This document shows, piece by piece, positions 1 to 9,858 of a DNA stretch of 64,000 bases (positions within the stretch are counted from its first letter, which is position 1; the number at the start of each line of letters is the position of its first letter). This stretch comes from JAMQKA01 sp043951865 (lineage in GTDB: Bacteria; Bacteroidota; Rhodothermia; Balneolales; Balneolaceae). The stretch lies in the NCBI RefSeq assembly GCF_043951865.1, contig NZ_JBINJF010000004.1, positions 124,001-188,000 of the forward strand. Reading direction: 5' to 3'. Below the pieces are notes generated by a model. That model saw only the letters and a list, made by a program, of their open reading frames with translations, did no database searches and was not told the origin of the DNA. The position numbers were made by a program, and so were the translations under genes.

Positions 1-1
1 G

Positions 2-82
2 CACCTGGCAAACAGGGATTTCGAGGGACTCGAGGAGCATGTGCGAAATACGATCGAGCTGGTAAGCTCAGTACGAAACTAA
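2..82 (+). CDS. C-terminal end of a probable GntR/FadR-family transcriptional regulator (partial)
   Basis: The window opens inside a reading frame that ends at the TAA at 80-82. The 26 visible residues (HLANRDFEGLEEHVRN...) resemble the last helices of an FCD ligand-binding domain, where an acidic and leucine-rich helix is followed by a conserved His and a short tail. Uronate and mannonate catabolism genes are often preceded by a GntR/FadR regulator, and the next gene is mannonate dehydratase, so a repressor of hexuronate use is a reasonable inference. The fragment is too short to be certain. The 29-bp gap to uxuA suggests co-transcription. Confidence 0.45.
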   Translation, partial: HLANRDFEGLEEHVRNTIELVSSVRN

Positions 83-111
83 CACTTAATTAATTTTATA
101 GGCGACAATTT

Positions 112-1296
112 ATGCAATTTGAACAGACATGGCGCTGGTACGGCTCCTACGACACCATTAAGCTGCCTGAAATAAAACAAACGGGAGCGACGGGCATCGT
201 TACCGCCCTGCATCACCTGCCCACGGGCGCGGCATGGAGCGTTGAAGAGATTACTAAGCGAAAAAAAGAGATCGAGGATGAGGGCCTCACCTGGTCGGTC
301 GTCGAGAGCATCCAGGTGCATGAGGATATCAAAAAACAGTCCGGTGAATATGAAAAATGGATCGAGAATTATAAAGCGTCGATCCGAAATCTGGCCGAGT
401 GTGGAATCCACACCGTTTGTTACAACTTTATGCCGCTGACGGACTGGACCCGCACCAATATAGATTTTGAGCTGGCGGATGGCTCCACGGCTCTTCGTTT
501 CGACAAAACCGCCTTCACGGCGTTTGATCTCTACATCCTGGAACGCGAAGAAGCGAACAACGACTATTCCGAAGAAGAGCAGGAAAAAGCCCAAAAATAC
601 CTGGATTCCCTGGATGAATCCGCCACACAGGAGCTGACCGAAACCATTTTGCTGGGAATGCCGGGCGACGAAAAGATGACGGTGGGAAAGTTCCGTGATT
701 TTCTGGCCGAATACGACGATATCGACGATCGGCAACTGCGCGAACACCTGCATGATTTTCTAAAAGAGATTATCCCCGTGGCCGAGGAGCACGGCGTCCG
801 CATGGCGATACACCCGGATGATCCTCCCTACCCGCTGTTCGGGCTCCCCCGTATTGTCAGCACCGAAGCCGATGCCAGGGAGCTTACCAACGTGATCGAC
901 ACCCCATTCAACGGGCTTACGTTCTGTACCGGGTCTTACGGGGCACGGGCCGACAATGATCTGCCCGGAATGGTTGAGCGACTGGGAGATCGCATCAACT
1001 TTATCCACCTGAGAAGTGTGCAACGCGAGGACGACGGCAGCTTTTATGAAGCAAATCACCTGGAGGGCGATGCCGGCATGTTTGAGGTGATGTACGCACT
1101 CATCCGGGAACAGCACCGCCGCAGGGAGGAAGGGCGAACGGATCTGAATATCCCGATGCGACCGGACCACGGCCACCGCATGCTCGATGACCTTCAGAAA
1201 GAATCTTATCCCGGATATTCGGGCCTTGGTCGGCTCCGCGGGCTTGCGGAACTGCGCGGCCTCGAGGTGGGAATACGCAACATGCTGGAGCGCTAA
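112..1296 (+). CDS. uxuA: Mannonate dehydratase UxuA
   Basis: Converts D-mannonate to 2-keto-3-deoxy-D-gluconate in the glucuronate/hexuronate pathway of the cytoplasm. The 394-residue protein has the usual family length and start (MQFEQTWRWYG). TIM-barrel family hallmarks are visible: GATGIVTALHHLP near residues 25-37 and the metal ligands His234 (MAIHPDDPP), Cys272 (TFCTGS), His299 (FIHLRS) and Asp352 (RPDHGH), matching the Mn-binding set known for UxuA. It follows a probable GntR-type regulator by 29 bp. No clear Shine-Dalgarno precedes the ATG, as for many genes here. Other hexuronate genes (uxaC, uxuB) are not in the window. The identification is firm. Confidence 0.96.
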   Translation: MQFEQTWRWYGSYDTIKLPEIKQTGATGIVTALHHLPTGAAWSVEEITKRKKEIEDEGLTWSVVESIQVHEDIKKQSGEYEKWIENYKASIRNLAECGIHTVCYNFMPLTDWTRTNIDFELADGSTALRFDKTAFTAFDLYILEREEANNDYSEEEQEKAQKYLDSLDESATQELTETILLGMPGDEKMTVGKFRDFLAEYDDIDDRQLREHLHDFLKEIIPVAEEHGVRMAIHPDDPPYPLFGLPRIVSTEADARELTNVIDTPFNGLTFCTGSYGARADNDLPGMVERLGDRINFIHLRSVQREDDGSFYEANHLEGDAGMFEVMYALIREQHRRREEGRTDLNIPMRPDHGHRMLDDLQKESYPGYSGLGRLRGLAELRGLEVGIRNMLER

Positions 1297-1379
1297 TACC
1301 GACAAATTCCACAAATCATTAGTACGGGGGGCACGTAATCCCCCTCGGCCCGGAGCTACCACCTTCACAGATAGGGCAT

Positions 1380-1428
1380 GCAGGTTGCAGGTTGCAGGTT
1401 GCAGGTTGCAGGTTGAAGGTTGAAGGTT
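1380..1428. repeat. Tandem repeat, seven copies of a 7-bp unit (GCAGGTT type)
   Basis: Four exact GCAGGTT units (1380-1407) are followed by two GAAGGTT units (1408-1421) and one GAGGGTT unit (1422-1428). The array lies 84 bp after the uxuA stop in non-coding sequence. Short arrays of this kind change copy number by slippage. No function is evident. Confidence 0.95.
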
Positions 1429-1617
1429 GAGGGTTCCAATATTGGTCTCCTGAACACGTTGCAAGTGGTGACTTTGGTACGAGAAGCATTTTTTCAATTA
1501 ATACGACGAATACCTCTGCCAAGGCAAAGATCTGCAAGACTTTTTCATAAAAGCCCTAATAATGATTGTACTGGTGTTCTCGTCTCACCTGATTACTCAA
1601 AGACACATTCATCAAGA

Positions 1618-1709
1618 GACCTTTCCAGAACCTGAAGCTTAGTTGGGAGGTGGTTGTACCACCGACTTCATATAGCAGAGTAAGGCGGGAATACAACTCC
1701 TTCCGAACG
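1618..1709 (+). repeat. Decayed dispersed repeat, copy A
   Basis: A block of 44 bp (1618-1661) matches 30883-30926 at 32 of 44 positions without gaps, ending in an identical 12-bp run (GTGGTTGTACCA). After a 2-bp length difference a second block (GGGAATA...ACTCC...AACG, 1687-1709) also matches. In one frame both copies read PFQ.L...WEVVVP, and after the indel R-E-Y-(N/Y)-S, so the shared sequence was probably protein-coding once. Copy B is interrupted by stops. I do not recognise the family. Confidence 0.6.
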
Positions 1710-2248
1710 GTGATTCGAATGTTTTATCCAGTCCCGACATTTTCACGCATTCGAAATCCTCATGTATGGAGTATTAATTGCGGTTTTGATTTCGGGCAGG
1801 CCCTTGACTCTGAACAAAATTGCTGGTTTTTCAAATCCTCTGTAAATGAGTGAATTGGCTGGGACAGGTAAGGCACAGATTTCGTCAAGTCCCTCAAATT
1901 TCATTCAGTTTTGCTTGTTATTCTCCCTTAGGCGATCAAATTGTCGCTACCCGTTATGATTGGATTAAAACCGATTATCCATGCACAAATCAAATTTCAT
2001 GGAGAGGTGATACCATCACGCCCTGTAGATCAAGCCAACCTTTATAACTTTTTAACCGAGACAATAACAGCAAGGTATGCTAATATCTAAAAGTTTGTAA
2101 CCCAGGCACTCATTATTCGTAGGGTTTCCGTAATCATTAGGGTAACACTCAATATCTCGGGGCGAAATGAATGGAACCATATCTGAACCTTCAAGTTGCA
2201 TGGCGCCGCCCCAATTCCGCAGACATCAAAATCAAAACCTGAGTTAAC

Positions 2249-3454
2249 GTGATTCAAACGAAAACGAATTTATCAATATTTGTAATACTTTCAGCTCTCC
2301 TGTTACTTCAAGCCTGTAGCGGGGGAGGCGCAAATCCCGGCGGGGAAAACTTCAATTCTCCCCCTCCGGCAACGAGCGTTGAAACAATAACAGCAGAAAC
2401 CCGTGATATTTCCCAGCAGATCAAATCATTTGGAAATATCCGTGCCCAGGAGATCGTCAATGTCGTTCCCCAGGTGTCAAACAGGATCACGAAGATTCAC
2501 TCGGACCTCGGGGATACGGTACAACCGGGTGACCCGCTTGCCAAAATTTATGACGTGCCGTTCAGAGATCAGTTTGAGCAGGCCAAAGCGCAGATGGAAC
2601 AGAGCCGGGCCGCCTATGTACGCGACAGCCTGCAGTTTCAGCGCCAGCAGGAACTATTTAAAAAGGAGCTGATCAGTTCCACCGAATTTGACAATGCCAG
2701 GGCAACGTTTCAAAACAGCCGATCGCAGTATGAAGCCTCACGGGCCAACCTGACACAGAGCCGTGAAAACCTGATGAACACGGAAATCCGATCTCCGGTT
2801 TATGGCGTCGTACTCACGAGAAATATATCGGAAGGCGATCTTGCCACAACCGGGCAGACAGCCTATGAGATTGCCAACCTAACCGGGTATCAATGTCGCG
2901 TATACCTCCCGTTTGAAGAGTGGCGCAACGTAAAGATAGGACAGCCAGTGACATTTAGCGTCTCAAATCACCCGGATGTAACCGGAGAAGGGAGAGTTTC
3001 CAAGATTAGTCCCCGTCTGGATCCCTCAACAGGACTCGGGGAAGTGGTAATCAGCCTGACCGAGCAGGACCAGAATATATACCAGGGTGTGCTGGTTCAG
3101 GCCACTATCAACGTTGAAACTCATGAAGATGCGGTCGTCATACCGCGGGCCGCCCTTGTCGAAAATGTACAAACCCTCATTGAACCGGAGTCGAACACCA
3201 TTCAGCTGGAGCGCAGTTACTCTGTATTTGTTGTTCGGAATGATACGCTTGCAGTCCGCAGTGAACTAAAACTGGGAATTGAACAGGGCGACCGCATAGA
3301 GGTACTGGAAGGCATTCAGCCGGGTGATGAAATAGTGATTACCGGGCAAAACAGCCTGGATGACAGTACCCGCGTTCGGGTTGCGGATCAGCAGGACTTC
3401 GAGGATCCGGAAGCAATACCCATTGAAACACCGGAAACACAAGAAACAGATTAA
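2249..3454 (+). CDS. RND efflux periplasmic adaptor (membrane fusion protein), lipoprotein
   Basis: The 401-residue HlyD/AcrA-type adaptor would bridge inner-membrane RND pumps to an outer-membrane channel. The GTG start gives a lipoprotein signal: charged N-terminus, hydrophobic stretch 8-20 and lipobox LQAC with Cys23. Next come the first lipoyl half-motif (about 55-90), a Gln/Arg-rich coiled-coil hairpin (about 95-165), the second lipoyl half (IRSPVYGVVL, about 175-190), beta-barrel and membrane-proximal domains. The acidic, Pro-rich tail ends ETPETQETD. The two permease genes follow after 50 bp. No outer-membrane TolC-type gene is present, so the channel must be encoded elsewhere. Family assignment is firm; the substrate is unknown. 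Confidence 0.92.
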   Translation: MIQTKTNLSIFVILSALLLLQACSGGGANPGGENFNSPPPATSVETITAETRDISQQIKSFGNIRAQEIVNVVPQVSNRITKIHSDLGDTVQPGDPLAKIYDVPFRDQFEQAKAQMEQSRAAYVRDSLQFQRQQELFKKELISSTEFDNARATFQNSRSQYEASRANLTQSRENLMNTEIRSPVYGVVLTRNISEGDLATTGQTAYEIANLTGYQCRVYLPFEEWRNVKIGQPVTFSVSNHPDVTGEGRVSKISPRLDPSTGLGEVVISLTEQDQNIYQGVLVQATINVETHEDAVVIPRAALVENVQTLIEPESNTIQLERSYSVFVVRNDTLAVRSELKLGIEQGDRIEVLEGIQPGDEIVITGQNSLDDSTRVRVADQQDFEDPEAIPIETPETQETD

Positions 3455-3504
3455 GAAAAGCTCAGCCACACTAAAATTCCAGCCAAGAATCACAATCCAA
3501 CAAT

Positions 3505-6500
3505 ATGAAAGCGTTAGCCAGAAAAGCGGTTGAGCGGCCGGTCACCTTTTTCATGACCAGCCTTATTGTCATTGGCTTTGGTCTGTTCGGGCTCTCCAAC
3601 CTGAGATTAAATCTATACCCGGATGTATCCTTCCCCACGATTACCGTGTATACCACCTACGAGGGCGTAGCGCCCGGCGATATAGAAACCCTTATCACCC
3701 GCCCAATAGAAGAAGCGGTAGGAAGTATCAGCGGCGTGCGCAGGGTCCGTTCAATCTCGAACCAGGGCGCCTCGGTGGTTAAACTGAAGTTTGACTGGGG
3801 TACCGACCTCTATATCGCAGAATCGGATGTAAGGAAAGAGCTCGATTTTGTGCGCCGTACCATCCCCGACGATGCCGAACAGCCGATTGTGTTTTCCTAC
3901 GATCCCAACCAGGAACCGATCATCGTGCTCACCCTGACCTCCGATATTCGGAGTCCCCGCGAAATTCGCACGATCGCAAAGCAGCAGCTGGAACAGCGCC
4001 TGGAGCGTATACCAGGGGTGGCGTCAAGCGAAACATCGGGGGGATACGAACGCCAGATAAATATTGATATCAGCAATGAGGAGATGCGCTCGTACAATCT
4101 CAGCATTTCAGCCATCGCCGGCAAATTGCAGCAGGAAAACATCCAGGTTCCCGCCGGAGAACTCGTCGAGGGCCGAACCATCTACTCCCTTCGCACCATT
4201 GGGGAGTTTGAAAACGTGGAGCAGATCCGCAATACGATTATCGCCGAACGTGAAGGCGAACCGCTGCGGCTGGCAGATGTTGCTGATGTGGAAGACGGGG
4301 TGGCCCAGCCGATCGGCAATGTGCATGTCGACCGCAATGAAGGGGTCATCATCAATGTTTACCGCCAGAGCGATGCCAATGTTGTGACTACAGCCAACGC
4401 CGTGGTGGAGAGTATCGATGACCTGCAGGAGATTCTGCCCGGAGACGTCAACATCGACGTGCTCACCAACGAGGCGAACTTCATCGAAATGTCGATTGAC
4501 AACCTGTTGTGGACCGGCCTGCAGGCCGTAATCCTGGTGGTGCTTATCCTGCTTGCCTTCCTCCACAGCGGTCGCTCAGCCCTCATTATTGCGATCTCCA
4601 TTCCCGTCTCCATCATCTCCACATTCAGCATCATGGACTGGGCGGACCTGAGCCTCAATATCATATCGCTGTCGGGACTAACGCTCGCGGTAGGCATGGT
4701 GGTGGATGATGCCGTGGTTGTCCTCGAAAATATATTCCGGTTTAAGGAGGAGGGACACAATCGCAAGGAAGCCTCAGTATTTGGCGCCCAGGAGGTAGCC
4801 GTGCCGGTGGTCATATCAACGTTGACGACCCTCGTGGTCTTTATCCCGATCCTCTTCGTTCCCGGTATTGCCGGCTTCCTGTTCAGAGACCTGGCTCTTA
4901 CTATCTCGTTTGCCCTCTCCGTCTCGTCCCTGGTCGCGCTCTCCATCATCCCCATGATGAGCTCACAGCTGCTCGACACCGATGAAGAAGATGATCGGGA
5001 TACCCGGAACTATCTCAAAAAACTGCTGGACTGGAGCCGGGATAATATCTACAAGCGAATTGCGGCTTCTCCCCTCCTGCTGCTGGGTGCGCTGGTATAC
5101 CCTCTGTACATCAGCGCCAGGTTTATCGGTAAAAAAACCGGCTCATTCTTTTCAGAAAAAGTGGGACCGGCGATCAGCAATTACCTGCAGCGGCTGGAAA
5201 ATTCCTACAAGAATACCCTGGACGGTTTGCTTGACCGCAGCGGGCTTGTCATAGTATCTGCTGTAGTCCTTTTCCTGGCTACTCTTCCTCTATTTGGCCT
5301 CCTGGGCGGAGAGTTTTTCCCGAAGGTGGATGACAACCGGTTTATTCTGGATGTCCAGCGCGAGCCCGGGGTCAGCCTGCTGGAGCTGGAACGCTCGATC
5401 TCGCAAGTCGAATCAATTATCGACCGGGAAGTGCCGGAAGCCCGGCTTGTTGTTTCGGATTTTGGAGATAAAGAGGGAATCGAAGGGGCCGACAACCCCG
5501 GGGGCTACCAGGGCACCGTCCGCATTGAACTGATTCCGCAGGAACAGCGGGAGCGCCCCGAGGCCGAAATAACCTCCAGCCTTCTGGATGCTCTCGAAAT
5601 CGTACCGGGCACCGAAATTAAAGAAGTGCAACAAGACCCGCTGAGCCCGGAAGCGGAAAACGGACTGATTGTGCAGGTCTATGGATTTGAGGCCTCCACC
5701 AAACAGGAGCTGGCCGATGGAGTTAAAGCAAGGTTGGATAATATCGATGGGATTGTAAATGTATTCAGTACCGCCGACCAGGGACGCCCGGAACTGCGCA
5801 TCACAATGGACCGGGAGCGCATCTCGCGTATAGGGATGAACACCTCGCAGGTGGCCTCGGCTATCAGCGATGCAGTGCAGGGCAACCTGGCCACAACCTA
5901 CGTTGACCAGGGTATCGAGTTCGAAGTACGCGTGCAGCTGGAAGAGACCGACAAGGCTTCTGTCAGCGACTTGCGCAATATCCAGGTAGAAACGCCTTCG
6001 GGCGACTGGGTTCCGCTTTCGAACCTGACGCGTGTTGAGCGGTACAGCGGGCCGACAAATATCATTCGCGTCAACCAGGAGCGTGTCACTGAAGTCTCCG
6101 CGGATCTCTCCGGCATCGATCTGAAAACCGCCTCCGACCGCGCCCGTGAACAACTCAACACTATTGACTGGCCGGAGGGATATCGCTACCAAATTGCGGG
6201 TTCGGCCGAAGACCAGCAAGACTCATTTAACTACCTGCTGATTGCATTTATCATTGCGGGTATCCTCACCTACATGGTCATGGCCTCCCAGTTTGAAAGC
6301 CTGGTGGAACCGTTTATCATTATTTTGACGATCCCGCTGGCACTCACGGGCGTCCTGCTGGTACTCTGGGCGACAGGCACCTCTGTCAGCGTTACGTCGA
6401 TGGTGGGATTGATATTGCTCTCCGGTATTGTTGTGAATAACGGAATCGTGATGATCGATTATATCAAAATCCTGCAGGCAAGGAAAATGTCGCGCCACGA

Positions 6501-6777
6501 TGCCATCGTAGAGGGCGCGGGACGACGTTTGCGGCCGATCCTGATGACTGCCTTTACCACTATTTTGTCGATGGTGCCGCTGGCCCTGGAGCTCGGTTCG
6601 GGGTCCGAAACCTGGAGTCCGATGGCCCGGACCGTAATTGGAGGGCTGACGATGTCGACCGTACTGATGCTCTTTGTCGTACCCTGCCTCTACATGCTGA
6701 TCAACCGCACGGTAGAAAAGCTGGGCTTCGATGCCGTACACAAAGTCGACCCCCTAACGGAAACCGATGAAACCTAA
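3505..6777 (+). CDS. RND efflux permease (AcrB/HAE1 superfamily), first of two
   Basis: The 1090-residue inner-membrane proton antiporter is expected to export hydrophobic compounds in a trimer. It has the standard layout: TM1 (about 14-32), a large periplasmic porter loop, TM2-6, a second periplasmic loop and TM8-12. The TM4 motif GMVVDDAVVVLEN carries the adjacent aspartates Asp401-Asp402, equivalent to the AcrB proton-relay pair. TM10 reads GIVVNNGIVMIDY, where AcrB has a lysine; this is common in other RND branches. A cytoplasmic insertion of about 70 residues (roughly 490-560) with an extra hydrophobic stretch lies between TM6 and TM7. Twelve bp separate it from the second permease. Confidence 0.95.
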   Translation: MKALARKAVERPVTFFMTSLIVIGFGLFGLSNLRLNLYPDVSFPTITVYTTYEGVAPGDIETLITRPIEEAVGSISGVRRVRSISNQGASVVKLKFDWGTDLYIAESDVRKELDFVRRTIPDDAEQPIVFSYDPNQEPIIVLTLTSDIRSPREIRTIAKQQLEQRLERIPGVASSETSGGYERQINIDISNEEMRSYNLSISAIAGKLQQENIQVPAGELVEGRTIYSLRTIGEFENVEQIRNTIIAEREGEPLRLADVADVEDGVAQPIGNVHVDRNEGVIINVYRQSDANVVTTANAVVESIDDLQEILPGDVNIDVLTNEANFIEMSIDNLLWTGLQAVILVVLILLAFLHSGRSALIIAISIPVSIISTFSIMDWADLSLNIISLSGLTLAVGMVVDDAVVVLENIFRFKEEGHNRKEASVFGAQEVAVPVVISTLTTLVVFIPILFVPGIAGFLFRDLALTISFALSVSSLVALSIIPMMSSQLLDTDEEDDRDTRNYLKKLLDWSRDNIYKRIAASPLLLLGALVYPLYISARFIGKKTGSFFSEKVGPAISNYLQRLENSYKNTLDGLLDRSGLVIVSAVVLFLATLPLFGLLGGEFFPKVDDNRFILDVQREPGVSLLELERSISQVESIIDREVPEARLVVSDFGDKEGIEGADNPGGYQGTVRIELIPQEQRERPEAEITSSLLDALEIVPGTEIKEVQQDPLSPEAENGLIVQVYGFEASTKQELADGVKARLDNIDGIVNVFSTADQGRPELRITMDRERISRIGMNTSQVASAISDAVQGNLATTYVDQGIEFEVRVQLEETDKASVSDLRNIQVETPSGDWVPLSNLTRVERYSGPTNIIRVNQERVTEVSADLSGIDLKTASDRAREQLNTIDWPEGYRYQIAGSAEDQQDSFNYLLIAFIIAGILTYMVMASQFESLVEPFIIILTIPLALTGVLLVLWATGTSVSVTSMVGLILLSGIVVNNGIVMIDYIKILQARKMSRHDAIVEGAGRRLRPILMTAFTTILSMVPLALELGSGSETWSPMARTVIGGLTMSTVLMLFVVPCLYMLINRTVEKLGFDAVHKVDPLTETDET

Positions 6778-6789
6778 GAAGACCGTATT

Positions 6790-9700
6790 ATGAAAAAGTT
6801 CACTGTCGCCGGTCGGGTTCTCCGCCGGCCCATCTCCGTTATCATGATCACCCTGGTTGTCATCGGCTTTGGTGTATTTTCGCTTTCCAACCTTAAGGTA
6901 ACCCTCTATCCCTCATTCAATATCCCGATCCTTGCGGTGCAGTCGAACTACAGCAATGTGGCCCCCGAGGATATGCAAAAACTGGTTGTGGAGCCGCTGG
7001 AGGGCGCCATCTCTTCAATTGAAGGGATTGATGAGATGAGGGCCAATATCAGCAAGGGAAGCGCTTTTATAATACTGGAACTCCAAACCGGCATCAATAT
7101 CCGCAACACCGAGCTCAAAGTGCGGGAAGCGATTGCCCGAATCCGGAATGAACTGCCCGAAGAGGCTGCAGAACCGGTTATCTTCCAGTTTGATCCCGAC
7201 AACTTCCCGATTATGCGGCTCAGCCTTGACACCGAAAACAAGGGACTGGATGAGCTGCGCCGCCTGGGGGTAGAGTTTATTGAACCCCGTATCGAGCGCC
7301 TGGAGGGGGTAGCCTCGGCCGATACCCGCGGGGGACTGCAGCGCCAGATCTATGTCAACGTTTCCCCCATGTCGCTCGCCCAGCACCAGCTGGTACCTGC
7401 TGATATCGAATCCGTACTTCGGTCTAACAACGCCCAGGTTTCGATGGGAAATATCATCACCGGCAAAAACAACTTTAGCCTGGTTGCCGAATCAATGTAC
7501 CAAAATGTGGAGGAGATCGGACAAACCATCATCAAGATCTCCGACAACGGGATTCCGGTAAGGATCAAGGATGTGGCCGAAGTTGAAGACAGTTACGCCG
7601 AGGTTACCACCCTGGTCGAGATCAACGGCAAAAACAGCGTCACGGTTGAAGTCCAAAAAAAATCGGACGCCAACACGCTGGATGTCACCAACGCGGTGCT
7701 GGCTGAACTGCCCTCCATCAACGCCAACCTACCTCCCGGCGTAAACCTCCAGGTTCTCACCAATGACGGCGAAAATGTTGAAAACTCCATTTCCAATCTC
7801 ACCCAGTCGGCCCTGGCGGCGCTGATCGTTGTTATTATTGTGCTGTTGATTTTTATGGGCGGGTGGCGCATTTCACTGGTGGTGGCAGCTACGATCCCGG
7901 TTTCTGTAACTGCCAGCTTTGCCGCCATGTACGCCGCCGGACTTACGCTCAATATCCTTACAATCACCGCGCTCGCACTGGCCGTGGGGCTGCTGGTGGA
8001 TAACGCAATCGTAGTCTCCGAAAGCATTGCCCGAAAACTGGAAGAGGATCTCCCCAAAATGCAGGCCGCCCTCGAGGGGACCAATGAAGTCATCGGGGCC
8101 CTGCTCGGCGCAACCCTGACCACACTGGGCGTCTTTGTACCTATTGTGGGTATTTCAGGAGTACAGGGTCAGTTTTTTGCCCAGTTTGCACTCACGATCA
8201 GTATTGCCATTATTATCTCATTTATCGCCTCAATTATCCTTGTTCCGGTGCTCTCCCTGCTATTTTTGAATAAAGAGGAGTTCAAGCGACACAGTGGTTC
8301 ATTCAAGGGTATTCACAAGCTGGAAGACTGGTATGCCGGTACCCTGCGCTGGCTGATGTTTCGGAAGTGGATTGTTCTCATTTTCGTCGCCGCCCTGTTG
8401 GGGGGAACATATACACTCTACAATACACTTGAATTTGAATTTTTTACCGAGTCTGATTCCGGCCAGGTTTCCATGACGGTGGAGCTGCCATCTGGTACAA
8501 AACTGGTACGCACGGCACAGGTGATACGAAGCTTTGGAACAGAGATTGAACAGTATCCTGAAGTTGAAACGGTTATCACCAATATTGGTCAGCGTGGTTT
8601 TACCAGCCGCACCAATATAGGAGAAATTACGGTCAACCTGGTTGACGAAAGCGAGCGGGAGGTAACGACGAATGAATTTTCAGCGCGCCTTCGTCAGCAA
8701 CTTTCGGCTCCTGGTGTTGAGCTGAATATACGCGGTGGCGGAGGGGGCTTTGGCGGTTTTGGCGGCGGAATACAGCTGAGTCTCGTCGGTCCTGATATTG
8801 AGATTTTGCAGGCGATTTCAGATAAAATTGAGAGGGAGATGCTTGCTGATTCCAGCGTCATCTCTGTCGATAACGGCCGCACCGATCCCACGCCTGAAAT
8901 GCAGTTTCATGTGGACCGGCAGCGGATTAGTCGCATGGGCAGCTCGCTGAATGAAGTGGCCACTTCGCTCAAAACCCAGGTGCAGGGCACGAGGGTAGGA
9001 TATCTTCGACAAAAAGGCAGGGAGGTTCCCATTCAGGTGCGTGCTCAAAAAGCGGCGCTGACCAGTCGTGAAGAGCTGTTCGACCTCGAGCTGATTCAAG
9101 TCGACAGCCAGCGCGTGGCCGTGGCCGGACTGGGACGTTTTGAAAGCACCGAGGGGGTCAATGAGATATCCCGGCGCGACCGGGAAACGGTGCTCGATGT
9201 TAACATCCAGGTCGCCGGAAATCCAAACCAGTATCGGGAGCAGGTCATCGACCTGATTCAACAGGAGGTTGTTCTTCCCGAAGGATACCGGTACGAATTT
9301 ACCGGCGGCACCAGCGATGCTGACGAGGGGGCTAACGAGGTTATGTGGTCACTTCTTTTTGCCCTTGCGCTAACCTACATGATCATGGCTTCGCTATTTG
9401 AAAACTTCCGCGATCCGTTTGTCATATGGTTTTCTATTCCGCTGGCCTTTTTCGGAGCACTTGTGGGACTCTGGCTGTCGCTGACCCCATTGAGCGCCAC
9501 TGCGTTTATCGGCATGTTTATGCTGGTGGGTATCATCGTCAACAACGGAATTGTGCTGGTGGATTACATGCACCTGTATACCAAGAATAATGCCCATTCC
9601 GACACTGAATTCGACAATGTTATTGAGGCCTGCAAGCGCAGAATGCGCCCAATTCTGCTGACCGCACTGACCACCATCTGCTCGATGATCCCCCTTTCGC

Positions 9701-9858
9701 TGGGAATCGGTACCGGTGCCGAAATCTGGACGCCCCTGGCCCGCGCAGTGATCGGGGGACTCTTCTTTGGCTCCATCCTCACCCTCTACGTCGTCCCGAT
9801 CTTTGTAATGGGAATAAGCAAGCGCCGACGAGAAGCCATTAATGCCGAAAGATCTTGA
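6790..9858 (+). CDS. RND efflux permease (AcrB/HAE1 superfamily), second of two
   Basis: A 1022-residue paralogue of the preceding permease with the same two-loop, twelve-helix plan. The TM4 motif reads GLLVDNAIVVSES, so the aspartate pair is Asp404-Asn405 rather than Asp-Asp. A VDN variant is found in some RND subfamilies and need not inactivate the pump, but it differs from its partner. The second periplasmic loop contains a glycine-rich run at about 647-660 (GGGGGFGGFGGG), absent from the first permease. Tandem unequal permeases behind one adaptor recall MdtB/MdtC, which form a mixed trimer. The same could hold here, by inference only. Confidence 0.94.
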   Translation: MKKFTVAGRVLRRPISVIMITLVVIGFGVFSLSNLKVTLYPSFNIPILAVQSNYSNVAPEDMQKLVVEPLEGAISSIEGIDEMRANISKGSAFIILELQTGINIRNTELKVREAIARIRNELPEEAAEPVIFQFDPDNFPIMRLSLDTENKGLDELRRLGVEFIEPRIERLEGVASADTRGGLQRQIYVNVSPMSLAQHQLVPADIESVLRSNNAQVSMGNIITGKNNFSLVAESMYQNVEEIGQTIIKISDNGIPVRIKDVAEVEDSYAEVTTLVEINGKNSVTVEVQKKSDANTLDVTNAVLAELPSINANLPPGVNLQVLTNDGENVENSISNLTQSALAALIVVIIVLLIFMGGWRISLVVAATIPVSVTASFAAMYAAGLTLNILTITALALAVGLLVDNAIVVSESIARKLEEDLPKMQAALEGTNEVIGALLGATLTTLGVFVPIVGISGVQGQFFAQFALTISIAIIISFIASIILVPVLSLLFLNKEEFKRHSGSFKGIHKLEDWYAGTLRWLMFRKWIVLIFVAALLGGTYTLYNTLEFEFFTESDSGQVSMTVELPSGTKLVRTAQVIRSFGTEIEQYPEVETVITNIGQRGFTSRTNIGEITVNLVDESEREVTTNEFSARLRQQLSAPGVELNIRGGGGGFGGFGGGIQLSLVGPDIEILQAISDKIEREMLADSSVISVDNGRTDPTPEMQFHVDRQRISRMGSSLNEVATSLKTQVQGTRVGYLRQKGREVPIQVRAQKAALTSREELFDLELIQVDSQRVAVAGLGRFESTEGVNEISRRDRETVLDVNIQVAGNPNQYREQVIDLIQQEVVLPEGYRYEFTGGTSDADEGANEVMWSLLFALALTYMIMASLFENFRDPFVIWFSIPLAFFGALVGLWLSLTPLSATAFIGMFMLVGIIVNNGIVLVDYMHLYTKNNAHSDTEFDNVIEACKRRMRPILLTALTTICSMIPLSLGIGTGAEIWTPLARAVIGGLFFGSILTLYVVPIFVMGISKRRREAINAERS

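Larger units (their letters stand above)
1297..2248. other. Long intergenic region with repeats and no recognisable gene
   Basis: About 950 bp separate uxuA from the efflux operon. It holds a 7-bp tandem repeat (1380-1428) and a decayed repeat whose relative lies near 30.9 kb. Open frames of 60-70 codons occur on the plus strand (for example 1650-1853 and 1850-2047), but they overlap each other, resemble no family I know and lack ribosome sites. The segment looks like degenerated coding or mobile sequence rather than live genes. The promoter of the efflux operon should lie in its last part, but I cannot pick it out with confidence. Confidence 0.6.

Noticed and set aside
5413..6219. Open frame of 268 codons antisense to the first RND permease
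   Set aside because: It overlaps a permease with a full set of conserved motifs and resembles no known protein.
7999..8004. Second RND permease taken as inactive because the TM4 aspartate pair is Asp-Asn
   Set aside because: VDN occurs in some active RND branches, so the change alone does not show loss of function.
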